Source of the DNA: Amycolatopsis dendrobii
GTDB taxonomy: Bacteria > Actinomycetota > Actinomycetes > Mycobacteriales > Pseudonocardiaceae
Length of the DNA: 64,000 nt
Direction: 5' to 3'
Assembly (NCBI RefSeq): GCF_014145675.1
Contig: NZ_JACGZW010000015.1
Span: 1-64,000, forward strand
The position numbers were made by a program, and so were the translations under genes. This document shows positions 1 to 9,777 of this stretch, piece by piece (the first letter of the stretch is position 1; each line of letters opens with the position of its first letter). The notes below the pieces were generated by a model, which worked only from the letters and a program-made list of their open reading frames with translations, did not search any database and was not told the origin of the DNA.

Positions 1-91
1 CTGCGCGCCGGACACGGGCTCGGCGCGCAGCGGGCCGGATCTGCTCTTTCCGGAATATGCCAAGAATCGACATCATCGGGAGTGCGCTTCC

Positions 92-2194
<2,103 letters not shown>

Positions 2195-2289
2195 TGTCGT
2201 TGCCGCGGGCGGCAGGAGGATCCGGCAACATCCGCCCGAAACACGTCCACAAGGGCTGATGGGAGCCTCCTGAACGGTACGCCCGCACG

Positions 2290-2330
2290 AAGCGGCCCCG
2301 GCGGAATACACCGCCGGGGCCGCTTCCTTT
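2290..2330 (+). terminator. Rho-independent terminator after tkt
   Basis: A perfect 15-bp inverted repeat (arms 2290-2304 and 2311-2325, loop of six bases) is followed by CCTTTT. It ends the tkt transcript and separates it from the next operon. Confidence 0.9.
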
Positions 2331-2353
2331 TCCCCGCCATTATTCGTCATCCC

Positions 2354-2379
2354 AATCAGGGGATAGCTTTTCCTGATGC
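2354..2379. promoter_or_regulatory. Inverted repeat upstream of the hexuloisomerase operon
   Basis: ATCAGG at 2355-2360 and CCTGAT at 2372-2377 form a spaced inverted repeat in the 306-base gap before the phi-glpX-pfk operon. It could be an operator for a methanol- or formaldehyde-responsive regulator, but nothing in the window names the regulator and no clear -35/-10 pair was found. The rest of the gap, apart from the terminator at 2290-2330, shows no gene. Confidence 0.25.
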
Positions 2380-2500
2380 CGCAAGCCTTGCTGGGCAGGC
2401 CGACGGTGGCGAATCCTTGTGGTCTAAGCAGATTGGCCCGCGCGATGGCCGCGCAGGCGACGCGCCAAGGTCGCCCGCCCGCGAGTGGAGGAAGATCTCG

Positions 2501-3088
2501 TTGACGAACACGATTCCCAAGAAACTTGACGCTGCGCTCTTCACCGGAGCGACCCGCGCGGTCGTCGGAGAGGTGGACCGGGTGAGCGCGGCGGTGCAGT
2601 CCGCGTCGTGGCTCCGGGCCGGCGCGTTGCTGCTCAAGGCGCCGGCGGTGTTCACCATCGGCACCGGACGGAGCGGCCTCGCGTTGCAGATGGCCGCGAT
2701 GCGGTTCATGCACCTCGGGCTTCCGACGCACGTCGTCGGCGAGGTGACGGCTCCGGCGATCGGCGAGCGGGACGTCCTGGTCGCGGCATCGGGCTCCGGG
2801 TCGACCGCTCGGGTGGTGCGCGCGGCGGAGACCGCGCGCGCCCAGGGCGCCGACGTGATCGCGCTGACCACGGCGCCCGGGTCGGCGCTGGCGAAGACCG
2901 CGACCGAGGTGCTGGTCATCCCGGCCGCGGACAAGCAGGACTTCGACGGCAACTCCTCCGTCCAGTACGCCGGCAGCCTGTTCGAACAGTCCGTTCTGCT
3001 GATCACGGATTCGCTCTTCCACGCGCTGTGGCAGACCAGCGGCTCTCAAGCCCGCGAACTGTGGCGGCTGCACGCGAATCTCGAATAG
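2501..3088 (+). CDS. hxlB: 6-phospho-3-hexuloisomerase (RuMP pathway)
   Basis: Isomerises D-arabino-hex-3-ulose 6-phosphate to fructose 6-phosphate, the second step of formaldehyde fixation. The protein is a single SIS domain of 195 residues, the usual size. It shows GTGRSGLALQMAAMRFMHLG near residue 45 and ASGSGSTARVV near residue 88, both matching the sugar-phosphate loops of hexuloisomerases. I chose the TTG at 2501 because GGAGGA sits at 2487-2492; an upstream TTG at 2417 adds 28 residues that look non-native. It starts an apparent operon with glpX (44 bases downstream) and pfk. The partner hexulose-phosphate synthase is not in the window and may lie to the left. Confidence 0.88.
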   Translation: MTNTIPKKLDAALFTGATRAVVGEVDRVSAAVQSASWLRAGALLLKAPAVFTIGTGRSGLALQMAAMRFMHLGLPTHVVGEVTAPAIGERDVLVAASGSGSTARVVRAAETARAQGADVIALTTAPGSALAKTATEVLVIPAADKQDFDGNSSVQYAGSLFEQSVLLITDSLFHALWQTSGSQARELWRLHANLE

Positions 3089-3132
3089 CGGCCTCGCCGT
3101 CCTGATGCGACCGACCGGAATGGGAGCCCGAA

Positions 3133-4101
3133 ATGCACTGTCAGACTGAGGCCGCACCGCGCGCGTGCGTCGATGTCCACGCACTGGAGGCGGTGGCGCT
3201 GGCCGCGACCCGCAGCGCCGCCGTCGCCAGCTACGACTGGGTGGGCCGGTACGACCAGAAGGCCGCCGACGCGGCTGCCACCAAGGCGATGCGCGAAGCG
3301 CTGGCGCAGGCTCCCGGCCGGGGGACCGTCGTCATCGGGGAAGGCGAAAAGGACGACGCCCCGATGCTGTTCAACGGCGAGATCGTCGGCACCGGCAACG
3401 GCCCGGATTTCGACATCGCGGTCGATCCGCTGGAAGGAACGTCCTTCTGCGCCAAGGATCTTCCGGGTTCCCTGGCGACGATCGCCTTCGGCGAGCCGGG
3501 GACCCTCTGGTCGCCGGGTCCGGGGTTCTACATGGACAAGATCGTCGTGCCCCCGCAGGCGAAGGACGTCGTCGACCTCGACGATCCGCCTGAGCGCACG
3601 CTGGCCAACGTCGCCGCCGCGCTCGGCAAGAAGGTTAGCGAGCTCCGCGTGATGATCATGGACAAGCCGCGGCACAAGAACCTGATCGCTCGCGTGCTGC
3701 GGGCCGGTGCGGCGGTGCAGACCCCGGCGGGCGGCGACGTCGGCGGAAGCCTGGCCGTGCTCTTGCCGACGCTCGACGTCGACCTGCTTCTCGGCGTCGG
3801 AGGCACGCCCGAAGGCGTGATGACCGCCGCCGCGGTGCGCGCGCTGGGCGGCGGGATGCTCGGCCGCCTCGCCCCGCAGCGGGACGAAGAGGCGGACGCG
3901 ATCCGCGCGGCGGGCATGTCGCTGGACCGCGTCTACGAATGCGACGAACTCGCGGCGGGCGACGCCTTCTTCGTCGCGACCGGGGTCACCGGGGGAACGC
4001 TCCTCGACCGCCCCCGGAAATGCGAGGGCAAGACCACCTGCGAATCGCTTCTGATTTCCCGGGGCGAGATCCGCTACCTGACCCACACCACCTTCGAGTG
4101 A
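3133..4101 (+). CDS. glpX: Fructose-1,6-bisphosphatase, class II
   Basis: Hydrolyses fructose 1,6-bisphosphate to fructose 6-phosphate. The 322-residue protein carries GEGEKDDAPML near residue 72, the metal/substrate motif DPLEGT near residue 98 and GVGGTPEGVMTAAAVRALGG near residue 218, in the order seen in GlpX enzymes. ATG at 3133 follows GGGAG at 3122-3126. It lies between hexuloisomerase and phosphofructokinase. Having both directions of the F6P/FBP interconversion in one operon fits a RuMP cycle that must both split and regenerate hexose phosphates (inference). A dual FBPase/sedoheptulose-1,7-bisphosphatase role, known for some GlpX proteins, is possible but not readable from sequence. 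Confidence 0.93.
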   Translation: MHCQTEAAPRACVDVHALEAVALAATRSAAVASYDWVGRYDQKAADAAATKAMREALAQAPGRGTVVIGEGEKDDAPMLFNGEIVGTGNGPDFDIAVDPLEGTSFCAKDLPGSLATIAFGEPGTLWSPGPGFYMDKIVVPPQAKDVVDLDDPPERTLANVAAALGKKVSELRVMIMDKPRHKNLIARVLRAGAAVQTPAGGDVGGSLAVLLPTLDVDLLLGVGGTPEGVMTAAAVRALGGGMLGRLAPQRDEEADAIRAAGMSLDRVYECDELAAGDAFFVATGVTGGTLLDRPRKCEGKTTCESLLISRGEIRYLTHTTFE

Positions 4102-4132
4102 CCCACGCTGTCCGCACGACCAGGGAGATCCG

Positions 4133-5515
4133 GTGACGCTGCATTTGGACGACCTCCGCGTTCGTCATCTCGGCGAGTGTCGTTACGATTCGCCGCTCGC
4201 CGAGATGCTGTCGACGAAACAGACCTCTCCGCACTATGTCGCGGAGGGCGACCGGGTCTTGCTCGAGGACACCGTGTCGATGCTGGCCGGGCACCGCCTT
4301 CCGCCGGCGCGCGTTCCGAGCTTCGAAGGGGCGGGTCCTCGGCGGAAGATCTACTTCGACCCGGCACAGGTCACCGCCGGGATCGTCACCTGCGGAGGGC
4401 TGTGCCCTGGGCTGAACAACGTCATCCGCGGTCTCGTCCAGGAACTCGCCGTGCACTACCAGGTGAAGCGAATACTGGGCTTCCGGAACGGCCTGCAAGG
4501 GCTGACCGCCGACCACCGGCACGACACCGTCGAACTGACGCCCGCGCACGTTCGCGACATCCACAAGGACGGCGGCACCATCCTGGGCAGCTCACGCGGC
4601 GGCCAAGACGCCGACGAGATGGTCGACAGCCTCGTTCTGCGGGGCGTCGACGTCATGTTCGTCATCGGCGGCGACGGCGGGATGCGCGCCGCGACGTACC
4701 TCAGCGACGCGATCCGGGCGCGTGGTCTCGACATCGCGGTCATCGGGGTGCCGAAGACGATCGACAACGACCTGCCCTTCACGGACCAGTCCTTCGGTTT
4801 CCAAAGCGCGTTCGCCCGGGCGACGGACTTCATCTCGTCGGTCTCCGTCGAAGCCGCGTCCAGCCCGAACGGCGTCGGGATCGTGAAGCTGATGGGCAGG
4901 CACTCCGGGTTCATCGCCAGTTACGCCGCGCTGGCCGCCAACGGCGCGGACATCGTGCTGATCCCGGAGATTCCCTTCGCGCTGGAGGGACCGGACGGAC
5001 TGCTCGCCCACATCGAGCAGCGCGTTCGGGCGAAGGGCTACGTCGTGATCGTGCTGGCCGAGGGGGCAGGCCAGGACCTGCTCGACCAGCCCGGCGCGGC
5101 GCACCGGAACGGGCGCGGCACGGACGCGTCGGGCAATCTCAAGCTCGGCAACATAGGGGAACTGCTCAAAGACCGCGTCGCCGCGCACCTGACCGCGGCC
5201 GGTCTTCCTCCTACGATGCGTTACATCGACCCGAGTTATGCGATCCGGAGCATCGCGGCCAACCCCTACGACAGCGTTTATTGCCTGCGGCTGGCGCACG
5301 CGGCGGTGCACGCCGCCATGGCGGGCCGCACCGCCGCGGCCGTCGCGCGCTGGCGGCGGCGCTTCGTGCACGTCCCGCTGTCGCTGATGACGAGCCGCCG
5401 CAACCAGGTCGATCCCGACGGCGACCTGTGGATGTCGGTGCTGGAGACCACCTGCCAGCCCGCGGAATTCGGTACCGCGGCGGACCGGGAGAAAGTGCCG
5501 ATGGGCTTTTGCTGA
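4133..5515 (+). CDS. 6-phosphofructokinase, group II long form, probably ATP-dependent
   Basis: Phosphorylates fructose 6-phosphate to the 1,6-bisphosphate. Of its 460 residues, the core begins near residue 85 with GGLCPGLNNVIRGLV, followed by VIGGDGGMRAA (about residue 180), PKTIDNDLPFTDQSFGFQ (about residue 205) and MGRHSGFIA (about residue 252). The GGDG glycine is the residue associated with ATP use, whereas PPi enzymes have GGDD; the PKTIDND lysine is shared by PPi enzymes and the plant/trypanosomatid-type ATP enzymes. The combination favours ATP, with PPi not excluded. An N-terminal extension of about 80 residues is typical of the long forms. It is the last gene of the operon, 31 bases after glpX, and converges on the CBS gene. 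Confidence 0.85.
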   Translation: MTLHLDDLRVRHLGECRYDSPLAEMLSTKQTSPHYVAEGDRVLLEDTVSMLAGHRLPPARVPSFEGAGPRRKIYFDPAQVTAGIVTCGGLCPGLNNVIRGLVQELAVHYQVKRILGFRNGLQGLTADHRHDTVELTPAHVRDIHKDGGTILGSSRGGQDADEMVDSLVLRGVDVMFVIGGDGGMRAATYLSDAIRARGLDIAVIGVPKTIDNDLPFTDQSFGFQSAFARATDFISSVSVEAASSPNGVGIVKLMGRHSGFIASYAALAANGADIVLIPEIPFALEGPDGLLAHIEQRVRAKGYVVIVLAEGAGQDLLDQPGAAHRNGRGTDASGNLKLGNIGELLKDRVAAHLTAAGLPPTMRYIDPSYAIRSIAANPYDSVYCLRLAHAAVHAAMAGRTAAAVARWRRRFVHVPLSLMTSRRNQVDPDGDLWMSVLETTCQPAEFGTAADREKVPMGFC

Positions 5516-5525
5516 ACGGCCGGGT

Positions 5526-6173
5526 TCACAATGCGTGCGCGGTGAGGTCGTCGAAGCCGAAGTCGAGTTCATCGGTGACGGCGACTGCTCCGCGCACGCA
5601 CTGTGCCCTCCGAACAGCTTGCTCGGCAACGCTTCTCAACCCGACGGTGCCGGTGAGTGTTACGACGCCATCGGCGACCCGCACCGCGATGCCCGCCGGT
5701 GCACCGGCTGCAGCCTCGGCCTGGATGTCAGCGTCCGGCCGCAGCAGCGCGGACAGGACGTCGCGGTGGGACATCAATCCGACCAGCCGGGCTTCCTGGT
5801 CCACTACGCACAACTGAGCCGACTTGGCGTCCGCGAGCCGCCGGAGCGCCACGTGCAGGGGCGCGTCGGCGGCGATCGTGGGCGCGGGTGCCGTCATCAG
5901 CTCGCCTGCAGTGCGCGCACCCGCTTTTCGCCACCGGCTCCGGCGGCGCGGCCCGCCGAACATGGGCAGCCGGTCCGCGCCGCCGTGGAACTCGCTCTTT
6001 GCTGCTACGTCGGCTGCGGTGACGAGCCCGATCGGTCGCCCAGCCGGATCGACGACCGGTACCGTCGACACGCCGTGTTCGAGCAGAGCCGTGACCAGGT
6101 CCCGGAACGAGGCGTCGTGCCCGACTGAGACGACCTGGCGTGCCATTACTTCGGCTACTCGCTGATCGCACAT
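5526..6173 (-). CDS. CBS-domain pair with C-terminal BON domain
   Basis: Probable cytosolic regulatory protein that senses adenosyl ligands. Two CBS motifs cover residues about 5-60 (VMARQVVSVGHDASFRDLV) and 90-145 (LMTAPAPTIAADAPLHVAL). A BON-like segment follows at about 155-205 (GIAVRVADGVVTLTGTVG). Such CBS-BON proteins are common in actinobacteria, often near stress genes, but their ligand is usually unknown. No membrane segment is seen. It is 19 bases downstream of the VOC gene on the same strand, so the two are probably co-transcribed. It converges on pfk with only ten bases between the stops, leaving no room for a long terminator. Confidence 0.85.
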   Translation of the reverse strand: MCDQRVAEVMARQVVSVGHDASFRDLVTALLEHGVSTVPVVDPAGRPIGLVTAADVAAKSEFHGGADRLPMFGGPRRRSRWRKAGARTAGELMTAPAPTIAADAPLHVALRRLADAKSAQLCVVDQEARLVGLMSHRDVLSALLRPDADIQAEAAAGAPAGIAVRVADGVVTLTGTVGLRSVAEQAVRRAQCVRGAVAVTDELDFGFDDLTAHAL

Positions 6174-6192
6174 AGCTTTCCTGGTGGGGTCG

Positions 6193-6591
6193 TTATTCCG
6201 GACCGGCGAAGAACTCCAGCGGGATGTTGTCCGGATCGCGGAAGGAAACGCCGCTGCCGTAGTGCGCTTTCTTCACCCCGCCGTGCGGGATGCCGAGCTC
6301 GTCGAGCCTTTTGGCCCACTCGGCCAATTCTGCGTGCGACGCGACCGCGAACCCGACGTGGTCCAGCCCGGTGCGGCGTTCGTCCGCCCGGTCCCGGGTC
6401 TCCCTGCCGAGGTGGGTGTGCAGCCCGAAGAGCATGCCGCCGTCGAGGGCGAAGACCGTGTGGTGGAACTCGCCGCCTTCTTCGTCCTCGTCCAGGACGG
6501 GTCCGGCGCCGAACAGTCTCGTGTACCACTCGGTGCTGCGCCGGAGATCGGACACGGTGATCGCGATGTGCTGCAAACCTGGAAAAGCCAT
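6193..6591 (-). CDS. VOC (glyoxalase/bleomycin-resistance fold) family protein
   Basis: A 132-residue protein with two beta-alpha-beta-beta-beta modules. LQHIAITVSDLRRSTEWYTRLFG opens the first and LDHVGFAVASHAELAEWAKRL the second, and it ends FRDPDNIPLEFF. The His near residue 8, the His at the start of the second module and the Glu of LEFF are the usual metal ligands of this fold. Substrate cannot be read: lyases, dioxygenases and resistance proteins all share it. It is the first gene of a likely two-gene operon with the CBS-BON gene. Confidence 0.85.
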   Translation of the reverse strand: MAFPGLQHIAITVSDLRRSTEWYTRLFGAGPVLDEDEEGGEFHHTVFALDGGMLFGLHTHLGRETRDRADERRTGLDHVGFAVASHAELAEWAKRLDELGIPHGGVKKAHYGSGVSFRDPDNIPLEFFAGPE

Positions 6592-6965
6592 GTGCGTCCC
6601 TTCGCGTGCCCGGTATGTCCGCCCGGAATGCGGACGTACCCGGTGTTCTTACCAGCCGCCGGGGGGCCGGAGCCCGCTCGATCGAATGGGCGGCGGTGGG
6701 TCCGGGACGGGCGGGCGCAGGGGTCGAACGAACGGGGACGGTGCCTTGCGCTCGCCGGCATCTGCGCCTGGAGAAGGTCCGCCGCGACAACCTCCAGGGC
6801 TTGTACTTGGACGCGAGGTTCGAGGCGATCGCGGGAGAACAATGATCTGATCGAGCGGTGCCGCCTCGACATTGGGCTGCGGAAGGTCGTGGCGGTGAAG
6901 GGGCAGCGTCCGGCGGGACTGTTGTTGCTGCTCCGGATCAGGGAAACCCTGCGGGCGTTGTTGAA
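6592..6965. other. Intergenic region left of the IS element, no gene seen
   Basis: This 374-base stretch should hold the promoter of the VOC gene (minus strand), but no convincing -35/-10 pair was found. Open frames across it have no recognisable protein and no ribosome binding site. I looked for the missing N-terminal part of the integrase stump found right of the IS and for another copy of the tRNA-Lys repeat, and saw neither, so the IS junction probably also involved a deletion. Confidence 0.5.
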
Positions 6966-8158
6966 CCTGTGGGGTTCCAGAAGTCGGTTCGTGGATCTGA
7001 CCTGCGGTGACGGGCGCGTTCGATGGGCAGGGCATGATCGCCAGCCATGGCGCTGCGTTTGCTCTATCTGATCTTCCTCCGGCTGGTGGGTCTGCTGGTG
7101 TTGCTTGGGCGCTCGTCGGCGTCGAAGGACGTCGAGTTGCTGGTGTTACGCCATGAGGTGGCTGTGCTGCGCCGAGGTAACCCGAAACCTCGTCTGGACT
7201 GGGCTGATCGGGCGGTGATCGCTGCGTTGGTTCGGCTGCTGCCCAAGACGCTGCGAACACACCGGCTGGTCACCCCGGCCACGATCCTGCGCTGGCACCG
7301 TCGCCTGGTCGCCGCGAAGTGGACCTACCCACACCGAGCCGGCCGTCCGCCTGTCGACGAGGCGATCACCGGGCTGGTCGAACGGATGGCCACCGAGAAC
7401 CACCACTGGGGCTACAAGAGGATTCAAGGCGAGCTGCTGAAGCTTGGTCACCGGGTTGGTGCGTCGACGATCCGGTGGATCCTGAAGCGGGCACGCGTAC
7501 CTCCCGCGCCGGACCGGCGTACCGACACGTCCTGGCGGCGGTTCCTGCGCACGCAGGCGGCGACGATGCTGGCGTGCGACTTCTTCCACGTCGACTGTGC
7601 GTTCACCCTGAAGCGGATCTATGTGTTCTTCGTGCTGGAGGTCGGCAGCCGCTACGTGCGCGTCCTGGGCATGACCACGAATCCGGACGGCGGGTGGACT
7701 ACGCAGCAGATCCGCAACCTGGTGATGGATCTCGGTGATCGAGTCGACGAGTTCAGGTTTCTTGTCCGCGACCGGGCTGGCCAGTTCACTGCGTCGTTCG
7801 ACACTGTCCTGGCCGGCGTGGGCATCGAGGCGGTAAAGATTCCTCCGCGTTGCCCGCGGGCGAACGGCTACGCCGAGCGGTTCGTGCTCACGGTCAGGAC
7901 CGAGCTCACTGATCGTGTGTTGATCGTGGGTGAGCGGCATCTGCGGGTCATATTGGCCGAGTATGTCCGGCATTACAACGGTCGACGGCCGCATCGTTCC
8001 CGCGAGCTTCGCCCACCTCGGCCGACCCACCCCGTGGCGAACCTCGGCTCTCAGCGGATCAAGCGACAACAGCTCTTCGGAGGTCTGATCAGCGAGTACG
8101 AACGGGCCGCGTAAAGCTACTGGTCAGGGCCGGTGACTGACTTTTGGAACCCCACAGG
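6966..8158 (+). mobile_element. IS element with DDE transposase, about 1.19 kb
   Basis: Bounded by imperfect terminal inverted repeats. The left end reads CCTGTGGGGTTCCAGAAGTC from 6966 and the right end, read on the minus strand from 8158, is CCTGTGGGGTTCCAAAAGTC. The element carries one transposase gene. No target-site duplication is obvious in the immediate flanks, which suggests a deletion next to one end after insertion. It directly abuts the remaining 3' part of an integrase gene, whose 5' part is absent on the other side. Confidence 0.85.
7047..8114 (+). CDS. IS transposase, rve/DDE integrase-core type
   Basis: 355-residue transposase. A helix-turn-helix-like N-terminal region (residues about 35-145, including ATILRWHRRLVAAKW and HWGYKRIQGELLKLG) precedes an rve catalytic core. 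Candidate catalytic residues are the Asp of DFFHVD (about residue 178), the Asp of VRDRAGQF (about residue 245) and the Glu of NGYAERFV (about residue 280). The C-terminal YNGRRPHRS is the motif common to IS3/IS481-like transposases. The frame is intact, so the copy may be active. The exact IS family needs a database comparison. Confidence 0.88.
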   Translation: MALRLLYLIFLRLVGLLVLLGRSSASKDVELLVLRHEVAVLRRGNPKPRLDWADRAVIAALVRLLPKTLRTHRLVTPATILRWHRRLVAAKWTYPHRAGRPPVDEAITGLVERMATENHHWGYKRIQGELLKLGHRVGASTIRWILKRARVPPAPDRRTDTSWRRFLRTQAATMLACDFFHVDCAFTLKRIYVFFVLEVGSRYVRVLGMTTNPDGGWTTQQIRNLVMDLGDRVDEFRFLVRDRAGQFTASFDTVLAGVGIEAVKIPPRCPRANGYAERFVLTVRTELTDRVLIVGERHLRVILAEYVRHYNGRRPHRSRELRPPRPTHPVANLGSQRIKRQQLFGGLISEYERAA

Positions 8159-8562
8159 GCAGCGACTGGGTGGAGAGCGACTTGCTCTTCACGTGCCCTG
8201 ACGGCAGTCCGCTGCACCCTGCCGACGTGGGCGACGAATTCGCCCGGTTGATCCAGAAGGCCGGTCTCCCGCCGGTCACGTTGCACGTGCTTCGCCACGG
8301 CGCGGCGACGCTCGCTCTGGGGGCTGGAGTGGACATGAAGATCATCCAGCACATGCTCCGCCACTCGTCGATCAAAGTGACGATGGACCTCTACACCAAC
8401 GTCGCCCAGGAAGTCGCCGCCGACGCGGCACGGAAACTCGCCGGAGCCATCCCTCGGAAAGCGGTGCCGCACCCGGCCCGCGCTCTCGGGCTCCCCTCGG
8501 GCTCGCAGGAGACCACAATGGACAGTCCGGAACCGGAAGAATCTTGTCTAGATAACACAAAT

Positions 8563-8592
8563 CCCCAGGTCGAAAACTTCTCGAACCTGGGG
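8563..8592 (+). terminator. Hairpin after the integrase stump
   Basis: CCCCAGGT at 8563-8570 pairs with ACCTGGGG at 8585-8592, with extra pairing (CGA/TCG) inside and an AC-rich lead-in. There is no strong T run. It lies between the integrase stump and the left att repeat and may have ended the old integrase transcript. Confidence 0.55.
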
Positions 8593-8599
8593 AGTGTGG

Positions 8600-8642
8600 G
8601 TGCGCCATCAGGGACTCGAACCCCGAACCCGCTGGTTAAGAG
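8600..8642 (+). repeat. Left attachment-site repeat (displaced 3' part of tRNA-Lys)
   Basis: 43 bases identical to 43658-43700, where they form the 3' part of tRNA-Lys from the anticodon loop to the discriminator base. Here the sequence is not followed by the 5' half of a tRNA: after position 8642 identity stops at once. This is the orphan copy left when the island integrated by recombination in the anticodon-loop/T-arm half of the tRNA gene. Confidence 0.93.
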
Positions 8643-8782
8643 TCCACGGCCTGACCTGTCGGGCGGTGTCGAGTAATGCCGGACAAGACCTTTTCGTGTG
8701 GTGGCACGGTGTCGGTGGTGTCGTGCTGTGTCGGCTGCTGTTGTCGTGTGGTGGAGGTCTCGGGCTCGCCTCGGGCTCGCAA

Positions 8783-9241
8783 ATGTCAGCTGGTGTTGTG
8801 CGGTTCAGACTGGGTATTGCGACGCGTGCTCTGGTGGTTGTCGTGATGGTGCCGGGTGTGCGGCGTGATCCGGTCGTCTCGGCGGTCAGCATCATGGTCG
8901 GTGTGGTGGTTGGGCTGACATTCCTGTTCGGTTTCGGGAATGTGTTGGTGCTTGTTCTTCGGTTGGGTGTTCCGGTCTGGGTGGTGCCGTTGGTTGCTCC
9001 GGCGGTAGATGTGACGATGGTGGCGTTGCTGATCGGCTGGTCTGAGGTCGGTCCGGGGCTCCTGCAAGCGCTTGCCGGCGTGCGCGGGGCAGCCGTTCGG
9101 CGTCCCGATGAGTCAGTGGCCGATCAGCATGAGCTCTTCCCGGAGAACCCCGTTGATAGAGCACATGGAACGACGGCTTCCAATTCAAGATCATCGACCC
9201 GCATGACTTTGCCGCACCCGAAGCCGGGGTCTACCAGCTGA
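8783..9241 (+). pseudogene. Degraded SpdB/DUF2637-like membrane protein
   Basis: Hydrophobic ORF whose middle part (VVSAVSIMVGVVVGLTFLFG, then LRLGVPVWVVPLVAPAVDV) resembles the transmembrane proteins carried next to transfer and excision genes in actinomycete integrative elements; I recognise the LGVP..(V/I)..PLVAPAVD pattern from that group. Only about two membrane segments remain, the C-terminal third is degenerate, and no good ribosome binding site precedes the ATGs at 8783 or 8846. It is probably a remnant of the element's conjugation module. Confidence 0.4.
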
Positions 9242-9541
9242 CCGGCCCGACCATGGCACTGGCGAAGGTCACCCCCGCTACGGTCGGTGTCGACGAGATC
9301 GTCATCTCCGAGACCATGCGGCTGAGCCAGACGGGAGATCAAACCCTGGGCGGAGCCGGACAACCGGCGGATCGTCATCCGGCGAGACCAGCTGTCGAAC
9401 CCGGCGGACTACTGCGGGACACTGCTGCACGAACTGACCCATGCAGCCTCTGCCACGATCGACGGAACCATGGAGTTCGAGCAGGCATTGACCCAGTTCC
9501 TCGGTGTGATCGCTTCCAACGCGCTGCGCTTTGAGAATTGA
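9174..9541 (+). pseudogene. Frameshifted remnant with a HELTH zinc-binding motif
   Basis: Two adjacent frames each give sensible protein. The first covers about 9174-9345 (FKIIDPHDF, VYQLTGPTMALAKVTP, VDEIVISETMRLSQ). The second covers about 9346-9541 (WAEPDNRRIVIRRDQL, YCGTLLHELTHAASATIDGT) and ends in TGA at 9539-9541. Together they look like the end of a larger protein with a HExxH metallopeptidase-like signature, broken by a frameshift near 9345. I cannot name the parent family with certainty. It lies among other remnants at the left end of the island. Confidence 0.5.
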
Positions 9542-9777
9542 GAGGACGCGACTGCGACCTTGGCTTCTCCTGTGACAATTGAGCCGTTGGCGAGACACGT
9601 CCTACGGCGCAGTACCAGGGGAAGCGCGACTTTTGCTGGCTGGCCCAGGTTGCACCACAACCTGTCCCGGCCGGCCGATTCGGGCAACGAGGTCCGAGCT
9701 GACGCTGCGCGCGAACGCGCGCGTGCCGAAGCCATGGCTAAGGCGGGCTTTTCTGTAACTGACCGCAACACCCGGGT

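Larger units (their letters stand above)
8158..8676 (+). pseudogene. Tyrosine integrase, 3' stump of an older element
   Basis: Only the C-terminal catalytic part remains: LHVLRHG supplies the HxxR box, LRHSS the second His and MDLYTNV the tyrosine nucleophile. The frame is open straight from the IS end at 8158; the arm-binding and core-binding domains and the first catalytic Arg are missing. It is related in architecture and position to the intact integrase at 42.2-43.6 kb: each sits on the plus strand just left of a copy of the tRNA-Lys repeat. The frame reads on through the terminator-like hairpin and the att repeat (giving SGTRTPNPL), an artefact often seen when an integrase borders a tRNA gene. 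It is most likely the leftover of an earlier element at the same tRNA. Confidence 0.85.

Noticed and set aside
1..91. End of an upstream gene, possibly hexulose-phosphate synthase
   Set aside because: The 91 bases are too few and show no recognisable C-terminus, so nothing can be claimed beyond the tkt ribosome binding site.
8600..8642. A second tRNA-Lys gene
   Set aside because: Only the 3' 42 bases are present; the acceptor and D-arm 5' half is missing right after 8642. It is the orphan att copy.
8812..9067. Minus-strand Gln/His/Arg-rich ORFs
   Set aside because: Antisense to the hydrophobic SpdB-like reading, without start signals; composition is typical of antisense to a hydrophobic gene.
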